From assembly GCA_025201705.1 (NCBI GenBank), contig MU616842.1, positions 1 through 37,157 on the forward strand: a DNA stretch of 37,157 nucleotides, written 5' to 3'. Shown here piece after piece: positions 11,559 through 22,242 of the stretch. The DNA comes from Dissophora ornata. Lineage: Eukaryota > Mortierellomycota > Mortierellomycetes > Mortierellales > Mortierellaceae. Every line of letters begins with the position of its first letter. The first letter of the stretch is position 1. The notes under the pieces are model-generated. The model saw only the letters and a list, made by a program, of their open reading frames with translations. It was not told where the DNA came from and searched no databases. The position numbers and the translations under genes are program-made.

Positions 11559-11591
11559 TTATTTTGCTGTTATTTTGCTGTTATTTTGCAA
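11559..11591. repeat. 11-bp tandem repeat at a stop codon
   Basis: The unit TTATTTTGCTG occurs three times, the last copy ending TTATTTTGCAA. The stop codon of the small membrane protein on the minus strand lies in the last copy, so repeat expansion would change its 3' UTR rather than its coding sequence. Confidence 0.75.
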
Positions 11592-12072
11592 GGAGAAGTG
11601 CAAGACCCTGCAAGATAAGGAGGTAGAACCCACTCTTGGGAATTGCGACGGCCCCGCCGATACCTATGCCTAGGAACCAAACCCCCATCTCACGGGGCAG
11701 CACTCTCTCCGACCGAACCTTGCTATAGTATCTCAAAGACGACGAGTCATCCTTCACGTCCTTTTTGGATTTTCCACCATGAATACTCTCTGACTCTGGG
11801 AACAGGTACCACTCGATGGTTTTGCCCAGAAGGATGAAGTTCGCACCTGCGAGAAAGAACCAGAAAGAGTTTCGACGAGAAATTGAGACTGCAAACTGGT
11901 TGACGTATCCGGCACTGACGGCTTCCAGAAAAGGGACGCGGAGGTCGTCTAGGAGGAGTCCGACGACGGTGTGGCCCACCCCACTAGAGATGAGGAGGCG
12001 GGCAGGCCAACGTGAGGACCTGTATGGCACGGCTTCAGAACTGGGGGAGGAAGAAGAAAAGGCAGTGGACAT
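11581..12072 (-). CDS. Small four-helix membrane protein (DUF6463-like)
   Basis: Intronless frame of 163 aa with ATG at 12072-12070. After a Ser-rich N-terminus there are about four hydrophobic segments: LLISSGVGHTVVGLLL, a second around FWFFLAGANFILLG, a third around VWFLGIGIGGAVAI, and a C-terminal one around FYLLILQGLALLL. A polar Lys/Ser loop separates helices 2 and 3. The Gly-His-x-x-x-Gly pattern in helix 1 and the size match the DUF6463 family of uncharacterised integral membrane proteins. That assignment is from memory of the pattern and is moderate. No function is known. The Helitron 3' end lies about 295 bp upstream of the start codon. Confidence 0.6.
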   Translation of the reverse strand: MSTAFSSSSPSSEAVPYRSSRWPARLLISSGVGHTVVGLLLDDLRVPFLEAVSAGYVNQFAVSISRRNSFWFFLAGANFILLGKTIEWYLFPESESIHGGKSKKDVKDDSSSLRYYSKVRSERVLPREMGVWFLGIGIGGAVAIPKSGFYLLILQGLALLLAK

Positions 12073-12366
12073 GACTGAGGGTGTTTTGTGTGTATGTGAG
12101 TATGATATTTGTGGAGAATGAGGATTGTCGTCTCTCCTTTTAACCGATATTAAAAAAGGCGATCGGTGGATACGCGCTTAATTTTTACCAATTCTGCGGA
12201 TGGCGCAGATCGCTCAGATCACAGCGCAGCATTGTGCGGGTCTCCTTTTTTATACACAGTCAGGGATAACTCGGGCAACCCAACGGCGAGCAGGCCATTC
12301 CATGCATCAGGACATCGCCGTCGCTGACGTCGTGTTTGTATTTGTACTAATTTATTCCATTAGCTA

Positions 12367-12395
12367 CTAGTGTTTCGCCCGAGTCTACGACTCGG
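12367..12395 (-). other. Helitron 3' terminal hairpin and CTRR end
   Basis: In plus-strand coordinates the palindrome arms are 12379-12385 and 12389-12395 with loop 12386-12388. Read on the minus strand, the hairpin is followed by eight bases and then CTAG at 12370-12367. The next host base (12366) reads T on that strand, matching the Helitron preference for insertion between A and T. Confidence 0.75.
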
Positions 12396-12434
12396 TCCCC
12401 TCTTGTTTTATTCTATTGAGTAAATACATATTCA

Positions 12435-14400
12435 TCACAAACCTTCGGAATAGACGACGTTGACGGTGCTGCCCTGCGGAGATGCATCATATTTGTCTCT
12501 GGCCATGAGGACTCGCACGTTCCGCCTGCTTGTTGCTCTAGCGCCATGTACAGCTGTCCATGACTAAATACAAGAGTGCGGAGATTGATACCCACATGCT
12601 GCGCCGCCTGTCCTTGCGATTTGTTTATAGTCACAGCTGGACAGACCGGAAACTGCATACGGCGTATTTGGACTAGGGGATTGAGCTCACCCCTCGAGTT
12701 GGCGGGAATCCGTGGGATCAAGATGCACCTCCCTGTATGGGTTCCCGTGATGATATCTGCTCCAATTAGATGCTGGCGGAACTCCCTGCATATGCGCCTG
12801 GTGCCGTTGCATTGTCCTTCCTGTGGCCGAATATTGCGCAGAAGCATTATTGGAGAACGGACTTTCAACAATTGTCGATGTAGAGGACTGATATGTGTTC
12901 AGCTACTCAGTGGGGAAATGCGCATGGAGATTATCGTCGCCATGACCAACAATCGAATCTGCGGAACGATACTCATACACTTCTCCAGGCAGAGAAGTCG
13001 TGATTCGGCCGTTGATATTCTTGGCATCCGAGTTGCGCGGACAGAGGATGCTGCGTTCCACCAAGTACCTGTCATCGCTTACATGAGAGCCGAGGTTCGG
13101 ATAGACGGCGTCGATAAGAGTTTTAACCGATGTCTGGGGAGGGAGCACGATGTCATGCGGCAGTTGGACAGTACTGAATCCATTTGCTGTGATAATGCCA
13201 ATACGCTCTTCACCGACTTGCAGGAGAAACTCTGTATAATCAGCCTGATCGCGACGTTCTTGAACGCCGCATCTGGCAAGTCGCATGTTGACCGTGAGTC
13301 TCATTTCCACGTAATTCTAGATTCGTGAGCGCTTGATACACGCCTGCACCGTTACTTCTCGGCTGCCTCTCTTGACAATAGGGAGAGTCTGCTGAAAGTC
13401 GCCTCCAAATATGATGATTTTGCCTCCAAATGGGACGTGTTCCAAGGCCGGATCTACTGTTTTCATGATGTCTTTGAACGTTCTGTCCAGAGCTTTGATG
13501 ACATGCCGGTGGGTCATTGGTGCCTCATCCCAAATGACGATCAGGGCTTCTTGGATAAGTCGACCGAGGTCAGAGCAGGGAGTGATTGAGCAAGTGGAGG
13601 TTTCGTCCACGTTGATGGGGACTTTGAATCGGGAATGAGCCGTCCGACCACCCTTCAGAAGAAGAGCCGCGATACCGAAAGATGTTACGGCAAGACCGAT
13701 ATTGCCTTCTGCACGCACCATGGATAAGTGAGCCTCGCAAAGGAATGTCTTGTCTGTCCCAGCTGGCCCATCAATGAAAAATACCCTTGGAACACACAGC
13801 TGCTGTTCTCTCGACAGAACCCTCTCTTGGGATTCACCCTCACAATGATCCTGCTCTTCTTGAATATGACGATTACGTCTCAAAGGAAGCCCGGAACGGT
13901 TGGGGATCGGCATGTTTGGATAATCGCCCAAAGCCTTACCTTTTTCAGCGAGGATATCTTCGAATAAGAGGAGGGCGGCATTGAAACGATCTTGCTCTTC
14001 TCGTATGTCGTCGGACATTGCCGCTTGATGATCCATCCAGAGCTTCTCGGGCGCTGTTGGACTGTAGAAGATTAGAATTGCGGTGAATAGAGACCGCATC
14101 TGACCACCCATGTGCGAGATCGTTGCTTCCTCGAGGCACTTGTCCGACTCTTGATCATTCTCTAATAGTCCCCGTGCAGCACACGCCTCCTTGAACGTCC
14201 CATATACGGTTCCTCGGTAGGTCCGTAGATAATATAATTCTCCCGAGGACGGATGCATGAAGTAAATCCTACCTACAGTGCTTTCCTCGCTCCCTCACCT
14301 TCCAAAGCTTGTCGCTGATGAAGACGTGCTTGCGATGAAAGTTGATATATGTCTCGTGCACTTTTGGAGGCATTGCTCGTCGACCATCCGCTGGTTAGAT
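12435..14400 (-). pseudogene. Helitron helicase (PIF1-like SF1B) pseudogene, Rep domain absent
   Basis: Read on the minus strand, conserved helicase blocks follow in order. First is FISDKLWKVRERG (about 14290-14340) and VGRIYFMHPSSGELYYLRTY. Then come a Walker A region reading GPAGTDKT, the DEAPM block, the GGDFQQTLPIV block, VNMRL, ILCPRNSDAKNING, LNTY, KVRSPIMLLRNIRPQEG, TINKSQGQ, HGQLYMAL and a terminal VLMARDKYDAS...VYSEGL stop at 12437-12435. Lesions are a frameshift near 14275, a TAG where most relatives have Trp (about 13315), a TAG after FPTE (12902-12900), and frameshifts near 12875 and 12540. Walker A has Asp in place of the last Gly before Lys. All this shows an inactive copy. The pieces are described separately; no intact protein is encoded. 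Confidence 0.82.
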
Positions 14401-14976
14401 AGTGGTCGATTATTTCAAAGTGCCAAAAAAATGTCCGCACCTGAGGCTGTACATGCACTACACTCCATTTTTTGCTTACACCTACAACATATTCTGTTAT
14501 TACTGTAAAGTAACCGACACGCGTCGCAATGGCACCTGTCAATATGAAGCAAAGTATGAACCGTAGCAGAATGTCGGAGATACTGTAATACTGTAAGCAG
14601 TTCTTTTAAAGACGTCAAGTGCATGTACATAGACGCCCAAAAGAAGATAGAATTTCCAGTTGTCAAGCGCCACAATATCATGCGTCTTGCTTGCAAGGGT
14701 GAGATGGCGGTCGTCGAGAATGATATTGCCCCAGCTGTTCCGTCCAAACGTAGTGCTTAGGGCTTGAGTAGGGAAGAAGAAGACAATAAGTATAACTTGG
14801 ACAGCGAATGAAAAGAATAAAGATAAGATCGTACTGTTTTCATTGACATCAAAGAATTGGAGTACATTGTATGTATTGACATGTAAAGACGTATTTCTAC
14901 GAAAAGATGGACAAGGTATCTAATATGGACAAATGTTTAAAAGGTGTGTTCTATATTAAAGAAAGACCGACATCGC
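14400..14976. other. Unassigned AT-rich stretch between Helitron helicase and MFS gene
   Basis: About 575 bp. On the minus strand a frame around 14550-14740 stays open (reading NIILDDRHLTLASKTHDIV) but carries no family signature. It could be more of the decayed Helitron or the 3' flank of the MFS gene. From about 14755 the sequence becomes A/T-rich with short A-runs and no gene. No Helitron 5' end could be fixed here. Confidence 0.35.
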
Positions 14977-17007
14977 TTATACACCATGTTTCATGGATCG
15001 TCTATGTGTAACGAACACAGCGCCAGCTAGAACAGCCGCAAAAAAGACCAAGACGGAGGCGGCATAGAAGACCGCTGATGGGTGGCTTTCTAGCGTGACG
15101 CCATAGAACCAAGCAAAGAGCGATGGCGCCACAACCAAAGACAAAGATTCAAATGTCGCCAGCGTGCCCAGCGTTTTACCCAGCAGTGCTGGTGCCACCG
15201 ATTGTGAAAGAATACCACGGATGGCAGGGAAGAACATTGAGCCGATCGCCCCCGTCATTCCACCTGAAGAGACGAAGAACAAGAGAGCAAAACGAGAGAT
15301 CGGTCTTTGTAAGAAAATGAAGTTCAGGTTACAAAAACTCAACCCACTTGAAAGGAAATCTTTGACTGTACCGAGATAAAAGCCCTCGCCAACGGTCGTA
15401 ATCGCGTAGATGAACATTGTCAGAGACTCAACCAGTAGGCCAAAAATCACCACCTTCAGATCAAAGTCGATACTGACCACTGGATCTGAATTCACGTTTT
15501 TGGGACCAAGTCGCTTGATCAGGGGCAAGAAAACCGTCAGCGCAACTAGTCTACTTAGGCCCTGTATAGCACCCACTGCGGAGAGCTTTGCCTCCGACCA
15601 CTGAAATCGGTACAACAGGTAGTTCGAAATTTGGAAAGCGGCACCTAGAGTAGTCAATATCGGAGGCAATGACCACGCTTTAGCTCACAACGATCCAGGA
15701 TTCAAGCCAGCTCAAAGAAGAGTGCAAATTAATAAGGGGGACAAACTATACCCATCACGGCTGTAAGGCCCAGAAAGCAGGTGACCATAAGCATCATCAC
15801 ACTGTATTTGCCACCGATCCGGTTAGGCAACTGTTCAGGCATCAGCGACTTTATAAAATCCACAAAGCGGCCGTGGTGAAACTTGGAGTCCTTGTAGGGG
15901 GCGTGTTCGGAATCCAAAGTTCTATCAGGCCTATCGACTGCAATGAGCGTGGACCGGCTCTGTGAGGATGCCAGTCTCGCCGACTTGTTGTTGTTGTGGG
16001 CGAGTGTAGCGATGTCCAGTGACTCTGGCATCAGCATAATATATACGACATCAAGAACCACCAGTGTTGGCATCATCCAGTACGCTGCAATCAAACCAAA
16101 CTTTTTGGCAATCACCCCTCCGAAAGCGGCTCTATTCAGCACGAGAACAGAAGATCAGACGCGTCATTCTGCAATTATTCTTCAGTTGGAAGGCGGTATT
16201 CATCCAAGATCAAGGTCTGCATACCCTAGACCGAGGCCAGCGTACCATCCAGAAATCATTCGACCAAAGACCACAGTGCGGTCATCGGGACGGGTGACGT
16301 CTGCGGCATAGGCATGCGTCAGGGCGATGACCGAAGGAACCGATCCTACAGCACCCTCGATCATGCCGCCTAGCCACAAAAAGTAGACACTCGTGCCCTT
16401 GTTGTAGTAAACCAGTAAGGGCATTGTCTGGGAGAGGGCGGTTCCAACAGCCCAGATCAGCATGACTCGCTTACGGCCGATTCGATCCCCCAAGGTGGAC
16501 CAGAAGCGGACCGTGAGCGTCACTACGGCGCAAGAGGTGCAAAGGAATGATAGAATGATTGATGAGCCAAGCTACATGGGCCATCATCAAGTCGTTCATG
16601 TATTTTGAGATAGTCGTGGCAGGGGGCATACCAAGGATTGCAGACAACGAAGCATAGATGCCGAAAAACTTTGCAATCGCAGCACTGTACTCTGCAGAGT
16701 CACAGCGATTGCCTTCGCTGGGGTGATCCCCCGAGAGAGAGAAAATATCTCCAGCGGCGCTATTGCTGGTAGCAAAGTACTTTGGGATGCCTCTCTCGCA
16801 GAAGAGGACTTTGATAAATGAAGCCGACAGGGCAATAGCTGGGCCGATCGCGAGTCCAGCGAGAAAGATGACTGGAATGGCTGCCCAGTATCTTGGCTGC
16901 CATGGCCAGTACCAGGTTGGGGGTCGATACTCGCGGGGGGCTGGGGCAGTGCTGCTGCCGAGCAGCGCAGTCGTCTCTGCAATGAGAGGTTCTTCGATGT
17001 TCGACAT
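14977..17007 (-). CDS. Major facilitator superfamily transporter (SLC46/PCFT-like architecture)
   Basis: Exons on the minus strand are 17007-16632, 16522-16225, 16131-15752 and 15677-14977. All are in phase, giving 584 aa. A polar N-terminus (with APREYRPPTWYWPW) leads into TM1 (PVIFLAGLAIGPAIALSAS). TM2-TM3 carry the MFS loop signature LGDRIGRKRVML, and later helices include IEGAVGSVPSVIALTHAYAA and GRMISGWYAGLGLGAAFGG. A central cytosolic loop of about 70 residues precedes the second six-helix half. The pattern is closest to the SLC46/proton-coupled folate transporter type and to fungal multidrug-like MFS proteins. The substrate cannot be read from sequence. The first intron could also be spliced at an earlier acceptor, but only the acceptor before 16522 keeps both the frame and the GDRIGRK context. 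Confidence 0.87.
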
Positions 17008-17585
17008 GATTATCTAGAAGCGTCTCTACACTTCTCTCAGTCGAGACGTCGGCGGCAGGGAGGGGTTGAATGAGGGAATGAAGTAGGCGGATGCTTGAGT
17101 AAATGAATGAGAAGTGGCCATGAATTGCAAAATAGGCAAATGGCGTTTTGTCGCCTCGTGTTCTGAGAACTCTCGTGTTCTGGACTACAAGGTTTGAAGA
17201 TTCTTTTTTTTTTTTTTCTTCTCTCTCACTTTTTGAAAATCATCTCGACCCGGCCAGGGTTGATTCCCCATGTCAAGATTGAGAGAACGGCGCCACGGCG
17301 CTTCTCGATCCGTGGCTGGTGGCTGATCAAGTAGGCCTCCAACAGACAAAGTCGTTGTTTGGAAAGAGGGTTAGATCAAAATACTCGATCATTGATCATC
17401 ATGATCATTGATCGCAGAGGAGGATCGAAGCGAGTTTGCATCGAGTGCTGCCAAAGCACACATGGTGTACATCAGATGGGATCCCACTCCAACATCATCA
17501 CAATATCATGTATTGTTTGTCATTGCCTTTGTCGCTCTATCTGCGACACGTTTTCTTTTTATGAGCACTAACTATCATATTGTTT
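17008..17585. promoter_or_regulatory. Intergenic region upstream of the MFS gene
   Basis: 578 bp between two minus-strand genes. It contains a T-run (about 17203-17217) within a pyrimidine-rich stretch, and a repeated GATCATTGATC element at 17387-17397 and 17403-17413 with embedded TGATCA palindromes. I see no gene. The promoter of the MFS transporter must lie here. A role for the repeated element is only a guess. Confidence 0.4.
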
Positions 17586-20007
17586 TTACAATCCCAAGAG
17601 CACAGACATCTCACTCTCAGCAGCCTTCTCCCATGGCGACGGCGTCGGAAAACGCTCGTCGAGGAACGATTTGAAAATCCCGTGGATCTCGTTCTGGAGC
17701 GCGGGATCGTCTGGGAAGTCGTCATTGATGCAAAAGAAGGCCTTGCTGTTCCTCGACTGAAGCAGGTTCTCCAGGTTCTTTTTTGAGCCTTCGGCACCTT
17801 GCAGGGCGATGAAAGAGTAGTCTGAAGTGCCCAACACAAAGTTGTACCGCTCTACTTTCCTTGATACGTCCTTGAACTCGTCAGAGTCCTCATCCATCGG
17901 CATCCACGCGCTCATGCCTGTATCTGGATGCTGCATCAGCATCTCGAGCAAGCAGTCGCCACAGTGGAACTCCTCAAAGGCAAGGCGACGGAAGATTGTC
18001 CTGCCCTGGGCCACTGGGATGGGTTCTACGCCTGAATTCAGAAAATCTTCACCAAAGCAGAAAGCCAGGTCCAGTTGACATGTTCTTTTCTGAGGCTGCT
18101 CATAGCGCATGTACGGTACTTGAGGTTGCAGCACACGTCCCTCCGAATCAACAGAGGTGGCCAAAGGTATCGTCTTGGAGGTATCCGCCGCCTCTAGGAG
18201 GAACGGATATCCATCCATGCCTGCGAGTCGGTAGGCTGTTGAGCCGCTCATAGGAATGCCAATCCGCCTGAGAATGTGATCGTGTCCAGCAATCATGGTG
18301 GGACGGGAGTGGTATTTCTTGGATTGCTCTGATCGCTGGTTCAGATTCCAGCTCTGAACAAGGTCGATAAGTGTTTCGCGCTCGCTCCAGTCCAGTAAGC
18401 CATCCTGGTTTGCGTCCAGCCTATGGAACCAGTATGACTCCAGCTGGGTCTGACGTAGCTTCTCCATCACGTAGTGGGCCATGAAGAAGGAGACTTGGAT
18501 GTCGTGGGCCTCGCCCTCGCCTCTGAATCGGTGAGAGCTTGTGCTGGCAAAGTCTTCAGGCCACTCTGTCTGGAGCTCCCTAAGTATAGGGACGCTGAGC
18601 ACATGCGATACATGAGCTATGTAGGCGCGGTAGCGAGGGCCGAAACGCTGGGACAGGAGATGGTTGGAGTACTGGAGTGAGCTCCACTCGCCGATATTGA
18701 GCGGGTTCTGCTCGGTGGGTCTTACGTGTGGTGGGACGAGTAGCGACCCCTCCATATGGAAGACAAACCCGTAGAGTGGTGTCCAGACGTCGGAAGGCAG
18801 CATGGGTGTCCCAAGAAAGACATCGTCGTTCATGTACACGAACTATTGTGGACACGCGAGCGATGAGAGCAGAGTTAGCGAGTGTGGGAGTAAATGGTCA
18901 CAAACATTTGAGAGCAACAGGTGGAAGAACCTCCGTCCCTTTTTGTTAGCCCAGCAACACACCACACGGTCAAACTGCACTCCGCTGCGATTATATTGGA
19001 GGGAAGTGCACTCTGGAAACGCTGAAACACCACCGTCATTGAAAGTGGTGATCGCCCGGTAATTAGTCCTTGCAGACATTGCTTAAAATATGCACTGTCA
19101 TGAAAAATAAGAAGGAATAAACCCCCTTATTCCCCGGTGCAACAATGATCCGCACTGCTAGTGCCGAACACCCATCTCACACATTCACACACACACACAC
19201 AACACACACACACACACGCACGAACACACGGACATTGAGTGAAAAATTAACCCCTTCAAAATCTGCTCTCGTGCTCGCACTTACAATGTCCGAGAGTCCG
19301 GGGATGTGGTGAATCTGGCTCTCAATGGCCAGACTGTTGAACGTGGGTAAATGGGCGCCGTTCTCAAACATTGTCGTGTGAGGGACAGGCCGAACAACAT
19401 CTTTAGTGAGATCCAGCCAGTCTGGGATCTGACCCTGACCGGGCTGCACCTCGGTCGTCAACAGATGCACCTGTCGATACATATCTCGAGCGTACGCGGC
19501 GACTGACCGGATCGAATACCGCAGCTCGTCCATGTCGCGGAAGCGCTTTGTTGTAACAGCGTCAATCGTCTTTGTGTCCTCATCGCTGATCTGGGCAAAG
19601 AGTGGGGACTGGGCCTGGTGTTCCAATCTCAGGCGCTGGAGTTCTGGATCTGAGCCATTGACCCAGGTGTAGACAATGTCGAATCTTGGCGACTCTTGTG
19701 TTTGGTCAGCAAAGCTGGGGTCGAGCCCACGCCACCGGATCCATTGGCTAAACCAGTCTACCTTGCCTCGATAGGAATCGCCGCTGTTGTAACTCGGCCC
19801 TGTCCAAAACTGGTCTGTGGAGGAATAGGGAGAGGAAGACGTATGTTCTACGGTAGTGTCTGAATTGCTGCCGTGGAAGACGTTGAAGACAATCCAGTTG
19901 AAGGCAATAAAGGAGGCGGATAGCGTAACGACCAGGCAGCGCGGGGTGGTTTTGTAATGCCGGGTGTTGCGGACATTGGTGGCGATGGGGGATCGAATGT
20001 AGGCCAT
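17586..20007 (-). CDS. Stealth-family phosphotransferase (GNPTAB-like) with EF-hand
   Basis: Two exons (20007-19285 and 18842-17586) join in phase to 659 aa. A single N-terminal membrane anchor (about residues 24-44) gives type II topology. The Stealth conserved regions appear in order: CR1 DIVYTWVNGSDP (110-121), CR2 from RFRDMDELRYSIRS (155-168) to MNDDVFLG (245-252), CR3 around AHDIQVSFFMAHY (352-364), and CR4 FFCINDD (about 610). The known family transfers sugar-1-phosphate; animal GNPTAB makes the mannose-6-phosphate lysosomal tag. An EF-hand-like loop DANQDGLLDWSE (384-395) lies after CR3, as in GNPTAB. The protein lacks the Notch-like and DMAP-binding modules of the animal protein, which is about twice as long. 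A TTG-initiated extension upstream is unlikely; I use the ATG at 20007. The 442-bp intron contains a CA repeat. Substrate and acceptor are unknown. Confidence 0.88.
19183..19217. repeat. CA dinucleotide repeat in Stealth gene intron
   Basis: A slightly interrupted (CA)n tract within the large intron, about 70-100 bp downstream of the donor on the coding (minus) strand. It is a simple sequence repeat and has no coding role. Confidence 0.85.
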
Positions 20008-20060
20008 GCCAGTAGCCGGTGAAGAGAAGCTAGGGGTCAAGTGGAGTAGAGGGAGGAGGG

Positions 20061-20127
<67 letters not shown>

Positions 20128-20494
20128 TGAGATGGGAGAAAAAGAGAGAGAGTAGGGATTACAGAGTGAGGGGAGAGGAGAGTAGATGGAGGAGAAAAGG
20201 AGGAGAATGCATCTTCATGCCCGGGAAATCCATGATTTAGGATGCTGTAATAGAGTTTATTTCTCGAACGCGAGTGTGCATTGGTCTGAAGCAGCTGTAC
20301 CGACAACAGTGGCGAGCGAGCAGCAACGCTTCACGCGGATAAATATACACGGCAGAGACCTGATTCTGATTCTAGACAAGAAAAATCATGCGCACAGCCA
20401 CCCACTGAATGTTGACCCGCAGTGAGACCATTGCCATAATTGAGTAATCAATCACCCTTCGCCCTTCCCTCATTCGAACATTCGAGACAACCTC
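20008..20494. promoter_or_regulatory. Divergent promoter region with GA microsatellite
   Basis: 487 bp between the Stealth gene (-) and METTL22 (+). An impure (GA)n tract fills about 20063-20152, next to the Stealth start. On that gene's coding strand it is CT-rich, like the leader of the Mpv17 gene. The rest shows no gene. Confidence 0.55.
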
Positions 20495-22242
20495 ATGAAC
20501 ACACCGCAGAGACGACGTAGAGATTCCGAGGAGTGTGGCGACGGCAACGGCAGTGACAACAGCAGCAACAACAGCAGCAACAACAGCAGCAACAACAGCA
20601 GCAACAACAGCAGCAACAGCTCTATTGACCCGGAGCAGGGTGTGAACCCGGAGCCAATGCAAAAGAGGTTGCGACTCGAGGATCCTCTTACACTGCTGGA
20701 GAGCGAACCCGTGTCATCGCCCGAGGGCAGCTGCCACGATAGCGATGACGACTTGGTTCTTTCAGAGGTCCATATCCACCCCACCAATGGCCGGGTCGAT
20801 GGCCGTATGATTACATCTGTCTTCCATCTCAACAGTACGGCCCAGGATTTGAATCAAGATCCAGGAATTGAGCCAGAGTCTGCAGAGGATACGTTTTGGG
20901 ATTACGCTGTGGACATTCAACATGCGATGGGTACAACCCTGGGAGGTGTCGGTATGTGCCATTGCTGTTCCAGGTATCATCGCTTGAGACGTTAAGCAAT
21001 CCGTCCATTTCATTTCAAACTCACAACCATGAGATGAACGCAACCTTTGTCTAGGATCACAAGTCTGGATGGGCTGTTTCCTGTTGGTGGATTGGATGGT
21101 CTCCATTAAAGACGAGCTGAGCGGAAGCGTGGCGCTCGAGCTTGGTGCAGGAACTGGACTTGCGAGCATCGCATTACGTCTGGCGACACAGCTTGACAAA
21201 ATCTTTTGTACTGGTGAGTCACCTACACATTGCACCAACTGAAATCATCCATTGGATGCTCAATCCCGAGGCCAGTGCGCATCACATCACTCTGTCTGAT
21301 CTAATATATACTTCCTTTTACGCTTTCTCTCTAGACTACGGTGAAGAGGTCCTTTCCAACTGCAAGCAAAATGTTAGCCGCAATAGCCGTCCATTGTGCT
21401 CTGAGCAACAAACGTCACACCGACTTGATGAGCACATCCTAGTACGCAAATACAACTGGCTAATGGATGATCCGAGGAGCCCGACAGATGGCCCTTTGGA
21501 CCAGTTTAATTGGACAGCTGAGGAGTGCGAAGAATGGCGAAGCAAAGGCGCCTTTGTTTTTGGAGCAGACGGTATGAGAACGAAGGGCAGTTGGGACGCA
21601 AATGCATACGCTGTGGTCTATTCAACATCGCTTTTGGTAAACGTGTTATCTCCAGGATGTCTGACATCATACGTCCCGTTTCTCTGTGCTTGACGAAATG
21701 GATGGAATAGTGGTGTATGACGACTCTCTGACGGACGCATTGATAGAATCTCTCGAGAAACTATTGCTTGAACCGTTGCCCGAGAGCCACCCACGTCATG
21801 CTGTGGGTCGCGTCGCCTACTTAAGCATGGAGAAAAGGTATCTAAGCAATACGCCTCTTCCTTGACCTCGCTGACTGTTACGTCGAACGACAACTTCTCT
21901 AGGCACTTTGACCAAAGTCGATCTTTCCTTAAATATATACATGTGTTGTTTGTTCTATCGCTGCTAGGCTCAACTTTTCCATAGATCAGCTGGATGTAGT
22001 TGCGCAAGCCCACGATTATTTTGTAAAGAGGATAGGAGAATCTCGGGTGATCAAAGCTCATCGATTGGATTACTCGCAGCTTGGCCAGTACTGCGACTAT
22101 GAGCGCTCCAAGGATCTGGTACGAGAAGACGCGTGTCTTTGAATGCTTGCGTCTCTGATGAGATCTAACTCTGTGTGCACACGCTTGTGATTCGTAGGAG
22201 CTCTATCGCGTTGTGCTGCGATCAAGCGCCACCAATTGCTGA
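20495..22242 (+). CDS. METTL22: METTL22-like protein methyltransferase
   Basis: Exons 20495-20951, 21055-21213, 21335-21571, 21711-21837, 21968-22118 and 22198-22242 are all in phase and give 391 aa. This is a seven-beta-strand SAM-dependent methyltransferase of MTase family 16. Seen here: a VWMGCFLLVDWM lead-in, motif I ALELGAGTGLAS (about residues 178-189), DYGEEVLSNC after strand 2, a YNWL patch, the ADVVYDDSLTDA segment, and YLSMEKRLNFSIDQLDVVAQA near the C-terminus, which is characteristic of METTL22. Human METTL22 methylates a lysine of the DNA/RNA-binding protein KIN17. Substrate conservation here is inferred. The N-terminus carries an Asn/Ser repeat and an acidic stretch not expected to be folded. 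The next gene starts 146 bp downstream on the same strand. Confidence 0.9.
20557..20620 (+). repeat. 12-bp minisatellite coding for Asn/Ser
   Basis: About five copies of a 12-base unit (CAGCAACAACAG in one phase) code for alternating Ser-Ser and Asn-Asn in the METTL22 N-terminus. The base composition is the same CAR repeat that codes for poly-Gln in the I-BAR gene, read in another frame. Confidence 0.85.

Larger units (their letters stand above)
12367..14400 (-). mobile_element. Decayed Helitron (3' end defined, 5' end not)
   Basis: A rolling-circle transposon remnant oriented on the minus strand. Its 3' terminus has the diagnostic Helitron structure: a 7-bp perfect stem (CCGAGTC/GACTCGG, 3-nt loop), an 8-nt spacer, and a terminal CTAG followed by a host T. 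Upstream is a degraded PIF1-type helicase whose frame ends only 64 bp before this terminus. The HUH Rep nuclease half of a normal RepHel protein is not visible, and no 5' TC end could be picked out. The element is therefore a truncated, non-autonomous relic. Its true 5' boundary may lie anywhere from about 14400 to about 14970. Confidence 0.78.

Noticed and set aside
12576..13328. 250-residue open frame on the plus strand
   Set aside because: It is antisense to the Helitron helicase, whose conserved motifs read on the minus strand. The plus frame has no recognisable family.
16522..16571. Upstream acceptor (before 16571) for MFS exon 2
   Set aside because: It gives the wrong phase with the only usable donor (16632). 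The acceptor before 16522 is in phase and has a better pyrimidine tract.
19183..19217. Short-period repeats as a possible CRISPR or satellite array
   Set aside because: Simple dinucleotide microsatellites (here and at 20063-20152) with no spacers.
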